From the NCBI GenBank assembly GCA_025450405.1, contig JANWHL010000079.1, positions 1 through 13,019 on the forward strand: DNA of 13,019 bases, read 5' to 3'. Below are positions 7,672-13,019 of this stretch, in pieces (the stretch's first letter is position 1; the number at the start of each line of letters is the position of its first letter). A program made the translations under genes and the position numbers. The stretch comes from Ktedonobacterales bacterium (GTDB lineage: Bacteria > Chloroflexota > Ktedonobacteria > Ktedonobacterales > JADMIN01). The notes under the pieces were generated by a model, which was not told where the DNA came from, did no database searches, and saw nothing but the letters and a program-made list of their open reading frames with translations.

Positions 7672-7909
7672 GGGACTGACCCTTCAGGAACCCGCGAGTG
7701 CGGGTGGCCTCGCGCGCCGGGGTCGCCAAGGCCGGAGGCGGCACCGCTACGAGCGTTATACGCCACGCGTCAAGCCAACCGCCGACCAGCCCCGAGGGTC
7801 CTCACCCCCCGGCCCCTCTCCCCGCGGGGCGAGGGGGGAGCCGGAAGGAAGCGCGAGGGCCGCGGGGCCACATTACACAGCACGACGCGACCCGCCAGAA
7901 TCAAATGGG
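7672..7909. other. Intergenic gap between the acetyltransferase and sensor kinase genes
   Basis: The 238-base gap lies between two minus-strand genes. It contains a hairpin repeat listed separately and, on the minus strand, a TATAAC (7760-7755) that might act as a -10 box for the kinase gene; a TTGACG lies upstream but only seven bases away, too close for a -35. No small gene was seen. Confidence 0.4.
7801..7844. repeat. GC-rich palindromic repeat, copy 1
   Basis: Begins CTCACCCCCCGGCCCC and folds as CCCCTCTCCCC-GC-GGGGCGAGGGG with one mismatch. A close relative lies at 11568-11614. Similar sequences are, to my knowledge, scattered between genes in many Chloroflexota genomes, although this was not searched. 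It lies just downstream of the acetyltransferase stop, where the hairpin could end its transcript, but no U-tract follows. Confidence 0.7.
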
Positions 7910-8740
7910 CTAGCCAGCGGTGTTCCCAGTGTACGTGTGCAGCTTGCCGTTCTCACGGAAGCCCAGTTCCTGGTACACGGGATAGCCCATGGGAGAGGCC
8001 TGCAGGATGGCGACGTGAAAGCCAAGAGCCTGGGCGGTGCGCATTGACGCGAGCACGGTCGCGGCGCCGATCCCCTGGCGGCGGGCCTCCGGCAAGGTGG
8101 CGACGGCGTAGATGCCGGCCACGCCAGCGCCAAGGAAGAGCGACGAGGTGGCGACAGGACGAGCGTCGAGGCACGCGACATGGTAGCGCGCGGGCGAGTC
8201 GGGACCGGCCGGCAACCGCATGTAGAGCGCGGCGACGGGGTCTTCGATGGCGCCCGGCATGCCAAACCCGCGGACGGCGGTGCGCGCCCAGAGCCCCACC
8301 GCCTCCGGATCCACCGCCTCCGTGATGGTGAGGCCGTCCGGAGCAACTGGTTCAGCCCGTGGGGCCAGGAGATCCGCCCCCATGGCGGGCCGCGCGCCTG
8401 CGTACATCAGGCCATGCCGCTCGAGACGCGTGCCGAGGTCGGCGGGTTGAGCGTCTGGACCCACGAACCAGGTGACTGGGACCTGGCGCGCGCTGAAGCG
8501 CGCCAGTGTCCGCGCGATCGCGGCGTCCAGATCGCTCGCGTCCACGCCCGGCGCGAAGCGCGCGCGGGTGACGGTATTGAACTCAGCATCCGGCACACCC
8601 GTGATGGCCCAGGACACTTCGGGGCCGTCGTGGGCCTCGCCGGGCGGCACCTGTCCGAGAAAGTGGTACAACTCGACGAGGTTGGCATGGTTCGCCGCCA
8701 GTAGGGCGGAATCCGAGAGGTCGTGGACGATCGCGCTCAT
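7910..8740 (-). CDS. GNAT-family N-acetyltransferase
   Basis: Intact 276-residue protein. The C-terminal half is a GNAT domain: core strands (YHVACLDARPVATSSLFLGAGVAG), then IYAVATLPEARRQGIGAATV (about 210-229) holding the R/Q-x-x-G-x-G/A pyrophosphate loop that binds acetyl-CoA (RRQGIGA, 220-226), and the final YQELGF (256-261) typical of the family. The N-terminal about 120 residues look like a degenerate second GNAT-like or substrate-recognition domain, as in two-domain members. It would transfer an acetyl group to an amine; the substrate cannot be read from sequence. The start at 8740 is supported by GAAGGGTG five bases upstream. TAG stop, followed by TGA two codons later. Divergent from urate oxidase across 244 bases; upstream of the broken sensor kinase on the same strand. 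Confidence 0.85.
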   Translation of the reverse strand: MSAIVHDLSDSALLAANHANLVELYHFLGQVPPGEAHDGPEVSWAITGVPDAEFNTVTRARFAPGVDASDLDAAIARTLARFSARQVPVTWFVGPDAQPADLGTRLERHGLMYAGARPAMGADLLAPRAEPVAPDGLTITEAVDPEAVGLWARTAVRGFGMPGAIEDPVAALYMRLPAGPDSPARYHVACLDARPVATSSLFLGAGVAGIYAVATLPEARRQGIGAATVLASMRTAQALGFHVAILQASPMGYPVYQELGFRENGKLHTYTGNTAG

Positions 8741-8867
8741 GCCGTCACCCTTCAGTCATCCCGTACTCGACGTGGTCAACCGCGAGGCCGGTCCCATCGC
8801 CAACAGGCCACATGATGCGCGAGCGAGCGCGCGAAGTCAAGGTCAGCAACACCGAGCCATTGATGGA

Positions 8868-8895
8868 CGGACAGTCGGCGCGCGGACAGCCGGCG
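8868..8895. repeat. 13-bp direct repeat CGGACAGYCGGCG upstream of urate oxidase
   Basis: Copies at 8868-8880 and 8883-8895 match at 12 of 13 bases with a 15-base period. They end five bases before the candidate -10 box TATACT and cover the place where a -35 box would be, which is poor here. This is the arrangement expected of an activator site, though the regulator is unknown. Confidence 0.5.
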
Positions 8896-8899
8896 TGCG

Positions 8900-8905
8900 T
8901 ATACT
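8900..8905 (+). promoter_or_regulatory. Candidate -10 box of urate oxidase
   Basis: TATACT matches TATAAT at five of six positions and stands out in GC-rich DNA. No good -35 is found 16-18 bases upstream, where the direct repeat lies instead. Transcription would start near 8912, giving a leader of about 70 bases. The same patch read on the minus strand is AGTATACG, so it could also serve the divergent acetyltransferase gene. Confidence 0.35.
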
Positions 8906-8984
8906 GGGGGCCAGCGAGCGAATGGGAGGGGGACTAATCAGCGATGCCGAGCGCGTGTGGGCGCTAGCGAAAGGGGGTGCGGCG

Positions 8985-9959
8985 ATGAGCGGCGCGAGTG
9001 ATGGCTACACCTACGATATCAGCTACGGTAAGGCGCGTGTGCCGTTCTACCGAGCCTATGCCCAGCCCCTGCGCGGCGTCGCGCCCATCCCTGAGTCCAC
9101 GTTCACGGGCCGCGAGAACATCCTTTTCGGGGTCGAGGTGGATATCGAGGTCTTCGGGCGCAATTTCCTGCGCGCCTACACCGAGGGCGACAACGCTAAC
9201 GTGGTCGCGACCGACAGCATGAAGAACTTCGTCTTTCGCCAGGCGCTAGCCTACGAGGGGGCGACGCTGGAGGGCTTCCTCGACTTTCTTGGCCGGCAAA
9301 TGCTGGCAACGTACGCGCAGATGGAGGCGCTGCGGGTCACGGGGCGCGAGCTGGCGTTCGCCCCCGCGCTGGTGCCGGCGGGCCTGGGCGACGTGGCCGC
9401 ATTTGGACCGTCAAATGTGCTGTTCCGCCGCGAACACGGCGACCACGCGACGGCCATGCTGGAGCTGGGCCGCGACGGAGACGGCGTTGTGCTCACGCGT
9501 CATCGCTCTGGCCAGGTCGGCTTCGAGCTGCTCAAGGTCACCGGCAGCGCGTTCACCCACTTCGTCCGCGATGGCTACACCACGCTCCCCGAGCGCGTGG
9601 ACCGCCCGCTCTACATCACAATGGATATCCACTGGCGCTACGCCGACCCCATCGACATGCTGGCTGCCGACCACGCCCGCTACATCCCCGCCGAGCAGGT
9701 GCGCGATCTCGCGCAGGTGGTCTTTCATGAGTTTGTCAGCGAGTCCATCCAGCACCTCGTCCACCGCATGGGGCAGCGCCTGCTGGAGCGCTTCCCGCAA
9801 ATGGCCGAGGTCTCGTTCGCGGCGCGGAACCAGACGCCCGACCCATTGGCCATCTCGGACGCGGAGGCGCGCGTGAAGGTCTACAGCAGTCCCTTCCCCG
9901 CCCTCGGACTGATCGAGCTTACCATGCGTCGGGACGACGGCCAGCGCGCCGCGCCGTAG
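8985..9959 (+). CDS. Urate oxidase (factor-independent urate hydroxylase)
   Basis: Intact 324-residue protein, the usual size for the family. It oxidises urate with O2 to 5-hydroxyisourate and H2O2 without metal or cofactor, in the cytoplasm as a tetramer. Family marks: catalytic Lys16 in ISYGKARV; GRENILFGVEVDIEVFG; YTEGDN and then VVATDSMKNF with the catalytic Thr76-Asp77; EGATLEGFL; Arg195 in FVRDGYTTLPE; DRPLYITMDIHWRY; Gln256 in SESIQHL; and the Asn282 loop (ARNQTPDPL). Both halves (two T-fold domains) are complete. The ATG at 8985 is chosen because AAGGGGGTG precedes it and the family begins close to here; the frame is open further upstream. No hydroxyisourate hydrolase, OHCU decarboxylase or allantoinase gene is nearby in the window. 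It converges with the membrane protein gene, with four bases between stops. TAG stop. Confidence 0.93.
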   Translation: MSGASDGYTYDISYGKARVPFYRAYAQPLRGVAPIPESTFTGRENILFGVEVDIEVFGRNFLRAYTEGDNANVVATDSMKNFVFRQALAYEGATLEGFLDFLGRQMLATYAQMEALRVTGRELAFAPALVPAGLGDVAAFGPSNVLFRREHGDHATAMLELGRDGDGVVLTRHRSGQVGFELLKVTGSAFTHFVRDGYTTLPERVDRPLYITMDIHWRYADPIDMLAADHARYIPAEQVRDLAQVVFHEFVSESIQHLVHRMGQRLLERFPQMAEVSFAARNQTPDPLAISDAEARVKVYSSPFPALGLIELTMRRDDGQRAAP

Positions 9960-9966
9960 CGCGCTA
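9957..9966. other. Convergent stop codons forming the palindrome TAGCGCGCTA
   Basis: The TAG of urate oxidase (9957-9959) and the TAG of the opposing membrane protein gene (9964-9966) together with the CGCG between them form a perfect 10-bp palindrome. No larger stem or U-tract is attached, so it is not a convincing terminator. The two genes leave no room for any other element. Confidence 0.6.
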
Positions 9967-11268
9967 GCCCGGGGGCAGACGCGTGGGCACCCGGGTAGGC
10001 TCGCGCAGCCAGAGCCACGCGCTCTTCGGACGCATCGTCTGGTCGACCACGTCGAGTAAAGAGGCGCGCAGCGGCTCCAGGTCCACCTCGGAGCGCACCG
10101 CGCGCCCGAAGCCGGCGAGCGTTCTGGCGGCATCGTACTTGGGCCGGAAGAAGCGCTTGTCGATAAAGGTCTGGATGGTACGCCTCAGGGGCTGGATGAG
10201 CGCGGCAATCACCAGCGTAGTGAGGACGACCAGGATCGGAGGCTGGTCGGTGCTCCGTGTCAGCGCATAGATGATGGATTGGGCGCCGAGGACCACGCCA
10301 AAGTAGATGCCGGCCAAGATCGCTGTCAGGCCGCCGTAGACCAGCGCCCGATTAATGATGATGTCAATGTCGTAGAGGCGGTGACGGAGCACGGCGACCG
10401 CGAAGGAGATCGGGATCAAGAACACGATCACATGAAAAGCATCCTCCGTCAGCACGGGATACGCGGAGGATGGCGACTCGAGGGCGGGGACGAACGTCTA
10501 GGTCAGCCAGATGACGAGGTCCGCAAGCAAGGTCACTACGATACCCGTGACCACCCACTTCGTCTGCTCGCGTTCCCGAGAGCCCGACACGTGCCGAAAG
10601 CGGTAGATCTGCGCGAGAATGACGGCGCCGAAAAAGCCCAGGTACGAGAGCCCAACGAGCCAATCGGGGGCGGGCAGCTCGGGATAGATCGCCAGCGGCA
10701 GCTGAATGGCGAGCCAGGCGACGGAGAGCCAGCCGCTCCAGCGGGGGACGAAACGCCCACTGGGGAACAGGGTACAGATAAGCAGCACCAGGGCGAGATC
10801 GAGCTTGTCGCTGACATTGGCGGCGGCTCGCCAGGCCTGGGCCGAGTATTCGAGGGGGGCGGCGACGAACGTGCCGCCGATGGCCACCAACAGCAGCGCG
10901 ACCAGCAGCGCCATCCAGTTGTTGGACTTGCGCCAGAAGATGACGGCGGCGAGGGCACAGGAGACGAGCAGAAACACGACGCTCAGCGCGACGTTGAAGA
11001 TCGCGTAGTTGTGGACCGAGATGCCGAGACGGAGCAGCGCCCGCGCCTGCTGTGGGGTGAGCTGACAGTCACCATTGGCGCAGATGGTCCCGTAGGCGGA
11101 AAACGACGCGGGCACCATGGCGGCGGAGAGCCCGAGGCTCAGCGCGGCCAGCGCCAGCCAGGCGGCGCGAGCGGCGCCCAAGCGTCGCCCGCCCAGGAGC
11201 ATGCCGGCCACCGCGGCGATCTCCGGGCGCGGCAGCCCGGACACCGCCCGGGGTCGTTCCTCGACCAT
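9964..11268 (-). pseudogene. Multi-pass membrane protein split by an in-frame TAG
   Basis: Read through, it encodes 434 residues. The first part has about seven hydrophobic helices with a short CANGDC loop; then the conserved block LRHRLYDIDIIINRALVYGG, two more helices, and a cytoplasmic end with FIDKRFFRPKYDAARTLAGF and a helix ending SAWLWLR. This is the layout of the membrane input region found at the front of many Chloroflexota and actinobacterial histidine kinases, but here no kinase domain follows. TAG at 10498-10500 falls between VIWLT and TFVPAL in the same frame, in a loop before a hydrophobic helix, and both sides belong to the same family. The start at 11268 is supported by GAGGGG five bases upstream. 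A split pair of genes is unlikely: the second half has no RBS at its first ATG (10455), and the family is normally one chain. Natural end TAG. Confidence 0.75.
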
Positions 11269-11776
11269 GACATCCCCTCTCGGGCCAGGCTATGCGGCGC
11301 GGCGGGCGTCCCACTCCGCGCGCGCACGACAAGCGTACATTGCTCCCGGTACGCTGGCGTTACCGGTTCCGTTACCGTGCGCATGTTTCCGGAAGGTCGT
11401 CAAGATTGGTGACACATGTCAGCGTCGACAGGCGCGCCCTGCCGGATGTGTGTGCCGGACGGCCGCTCTGGATGTCAGAGATGCCCCGCGCGGTGTACCA
11501 TGAAGACGCGACCAGGGGCCGCGAGGCGACGCGGCGCGGGGTCCTCACCGCCCGGCCGCCTGGAGACCTCACCCCCCGGCCCCCTCTCCATTGCGATGGC
11601 GAGGGGGAGCCAGGACCGCGACGCGGGCGGTGGAGGGTGGACGGTAGCGGAGGGGTGAGGGGGAACGAGAGGGAAGGCCGCGACGGGGCGAGGGCGAGCC
11701 ACGTCGAAACGGCACAACACGATACGCATGAATGATCCGGACCAGACGATCCACGTGCACGGAAGGGAGCGCACGC
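11269..11776. other. Divergent intergenic region with several small repeats
   Basis: About 510 bases between the membrane protein gene and the acidic protein gene. It holds a direct repeat CGTTACCG (11358-11365 and 11370-11377, 12-base period), TTTCCGGAA near 11386, and the inverted pair TGACA-CA-TGTCA (11410-11421). These are about 90-150 bases upstream of the membrane protein start and could be regulator sites. The hairpin repeat is listed separately. No clear -35/-10 pair was found, and no convincing small gene. Confidence 0.5.
11567..11660. repeat. GC-rich palindromic repeat, copy 2, with inverted ends
   Basis: The core at 11568-11614 is the relative of the copy at 7801-7844 and folds as CCCCCTCTCCAT-TGCG-ATGGCGAGGGGG with one mismatch. 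CCTCACCCC (11567-11575) reappears inverted as GGGGTGAGG (11652-11660), so the whole may be a small element of about 94 bases with terminal inverted repeats. A further partial arm CCTCACCGCCCGG lies at 11543-11555. It resembles small non-coding hairpin elements; no target-site duplication is obvious. Confidence 0.6.
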
Positions 11777-12520
11777 ATGCGTGACGATGAGGACGACGAC
11801 CTGGACGCCTGGGTCGAGGAGGATCCGGAGCGGACGCTGGGACTCGACGAGGCTGGCGGCGCCACCATCAGCAATGGCCACGCCCCGATCAGGGACGCGG
11901 AAACGGAGGCCGGCCCGGCCGGTGCCGATGAGGTGGATGAGGACACGTCGCCCGAGGGCTGGTCGGTCTCTGGTGGCGTGGTCCACTGGGAAGGATCGGA
12001 CGAGGCCGAAGACCCGCGCGCCGAGGCCGAGTCCCCACTTGCCGCCGAGGACCTCACGCTGCCCGATGGCGCGCCCGACGCACCGAGGGTGCGCGCCGTC
12101 CACGCCTGGCTGGCACGTCAATGGCTGGGCGAGCGGGAGGCGCTGGGCACGCTCCAGCTCGCGCTGCGCGAGCGCCCACCCGAGGCGGACGAGCCGGCGC
12201 CGCGGCGGCGCCGTTACGTCACCCCGCCACCCTCGCCGCTGGAGCTGGAGATCGCGCGGCATCAGGCGGCCGCGGACGAATACGAAGCGCTGCTCGGCGC
12301 GCTGGCCGAGGAGGCCGCGCACGCCGGGCCGGGGCAGCTGCTCGTGGGGTATTATCTCTGGCTGGTCGAGCGCCTGGAGACTCTGGCCCGCGCTCCGGAG
12401 GCGCAAGCCGCCGTCCCCACGACCCCCGCCGAAGCGGAATGGCGCGGACGCGCCGAGAGCGGACTCGCCGCGCGCCGGCGCATCGAGCGCGTGATGGCCC
12501 CCACACCCGACGAAGAGTGA
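11777..12520 (+). CDS. Acidic protein of unknown function
   Basis: A 247-residue protein with the ATG at 11777 chosen for GGGAG seven bases upstream; an in-frame ATG 45 bases earlier lacks a site. The first 100 residues are extremely acidic and low in hydrophobics (MRDDEDDDLDAWVEEDPERT at the start), likely disordered. From about 103 the protein looks folded: a basic amphipathic helix (VRAVHAWLARQWLGERE), a Pro/Arg-rich hinge (RRRRYVTPPPSPLE, about 143-156), and a long Ala/Glu-rich helix (LEIARHQAAADEYEALLGAL) that may be a coiled coil. Then GYYLWLVERLETLAR and a charged C-terminal helix. No signal peptide or membrane helix. I do not recognise the family. It converges with the phosphopantetheinyl transferase gene, 12 bases between stops. 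TGA stop. Third positions are GC-rich, supporting this frame over the long antisense frame. Confidence 0.7.
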   Translation: MRDDEDDDLDAWVEEDPERTLGLDEAGGATISNGHAPIRDAETEAGPAGADEVDEDTSPEGWSVSGGVVHWEGSDEAEDPRAEAESPLAAEDLTLPDGAPDAPRVRAVHAWLARQWLGEREALGTLQLALRERPPEADEPAPRRRRYVTPPPSPLELEIARHQAAADEYEALLGALAEEAAHAGPGQLLVGYYLWLVERLETLARAPEAQAAVPTTPAEAEWRGRAESGLAARRRIERVMAPTPDEE

Positions 12521-12532
12521 GGCGCTCCAGAG

Positions 12533-13019
12533 TCACCCCATCACGTTCAGCAGAGCCGGACCGCACGTGAAGCACCGGAGCGCCAGCCCGCGCCCTTCGA
12601 CCGCCAAGGCCGCCGCGTAGCCAGGGATCGGTGGCGGATCGTACAGCGACCAGCGCTCCACCGCGCTGGGGTCCGACGGCACGGCCAACAGGGCCGGCGG
12701 GTCGCCTGGCGCGAGCGAGACGTCGAAGGTGCGCAGCATCGTGATCATGCCCCCGCCGGTGCCCTAGACGTCGGCCTCTTTGCGTGCCCAGCAGCTACCG
12801 AACGCGTCCGCGCGCGCCTCGGGCGGCAGCGCCGCCAACGCCGCGCGCTCGCCCGGCGAGAAGAAACGCCTGGCGATGGCATCGGCGTCCGCCAGCGGGC
12901 GGCGGAACTCGAGGTCCACGCCGACCTCACGCCCGCGCGCGAAGGCGAAGAGCGCGCGCCCACGCGAGTGCGAGACATTGAAGCGAAGATCAAGCCGCGG
13001 ATCGGGGCGGTCCAGGCGA
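12533..13019 (-). pseudogene. Sfp-type 4'-phosphopantetheinyl transferase, partial, with an in-frame TAG
   Basis: The gene runs off the right edge, so its N-terminus is not seen. The visible 161 codons contain the family blocks in order: LRFNVSHSRGRALFAFA (the N-V-S-H-S motif), EVGVDLE with the Mg-binding Asp-x-Glu, ARRFFSPGERAALAAL, and CWARKEADV. This is followed by a TAG (12764-12766), GTGGGM, then FDVSLAPGDP and GYAAALAVEG as in the normal C-terminus. The enzyme transfers the phosphopantetheine arm from coenzyme A to a Ser of acyl, peptidyl or aryl carrier proteins. The TAG falls exactly on the second Lys of the W-x-x-K-E-A-x-x-K motif. The frame is kept across it. A start at ATG 12748 without the first half would be meaningless. 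TGA stop. Either a damaged gene or a read-through codon; no carrier-protein or synthase gene is in view. Confidence 0.85.

Noticed and set aside
9957..9966. Bidirectional terminator between urate oxidase and the membrane protein
   Set aside because: Only a 10-base palindrome with no loop and no T-tracts; too short to be a terminator by itself.
11372..12406. 344-codon minus-strand frame opposite the acidic protein and hairpin repeat
   Set aside because: It runs through the non-coding hairpin repeat and has no start signal; composition is Arg/Pro/Ser-rich. The plus-strand gene has a good RBS and GC-rich third positions.
4806..12766. Firm call of amber codon reassignment or pyrrolysine use
   Set aside because: TAG also terminates at least four genes in the window, no tRNA gene or pyrrolysine gene is visible, and base error explains the same pattern. 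Kept only as a question.

Overview
The window is about two-thirds G+C with strongly GC-biased third codon positions. It carries a GC-rich hairpin repeat beginning CTCACCCCCCGGCCCC, a form I associate with Chloroflexota (green non-sulfur bacteria), and a multi-pass membrane protein of a type common in that phylum and in Actinobacteria. The best guess is an uncultured Chloroflexota-like bacterium. This is inference from style, because no marker gene is present. There is no tRNA, rRNA, CRISPR array or transposase.

Layout. (1) 46-109: a G11/C10 hairpin. (2) 109-3110, minus strand: a two-gene operon of a VWA-like lipoprotein followed by a 705-residue membrane protein with a large soluble C-terminal domain. 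(3) 3111-3702: a divergent regulatory region with a promoter for the operon, a four-tract G-quadruplex-type tandem repeat, a 13-bp tandem repeat and a palindrome. (4) 3703-3996, plus strand: a small protein with three CxxC pairs. (5) 4254-7671, minus strand: a sensor kinase / OmpR-KdpE-type response regulator pair. Both genes are broken: four single-base frameshifts in the kinase and an in-frame TAG in the regulator. (6) 7910-8740, minus strand: a GNAT acetyltransferase, divergent from (7) 8985-9959, plus strand: an intact factor-independent urate oxidase. (8) 9964-11268, minus strand: a multi-pass membrane protein split by an in-frame TAG. (9) 11269-11776: an intergenic region with the second hairpin repeat. 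(10) 11777-12520, plus strand: an acidic protein of unknown function. (11) 12533 to the window edge, minus strand: the C-terminal part of an Sfp-type phosphopantetheinyl transferase, again with an in-frame TAG, exactly at the conserved Lys of its KExxxK motif.

How it fits together. The lipoprotein and the large membrane protein are translationally coupled and probably work together at the cell envelope. The two-component pair would have sensed an extracytoplasmic signal through a Cache-like domain and acted on DNA, but as read here it cannot be made intact. Urate oxidase starts urate breakdown; no other purine-catabolism gene is in view. The most unusual feature is that three otherwise well-conserved genes are each interrupted by one in-frame TAG with clear homology on both sides, while at least four other genes in the window end at TAG. 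Base errors, gene decay and amber read-through all remain possible; sequence alone does not decide.
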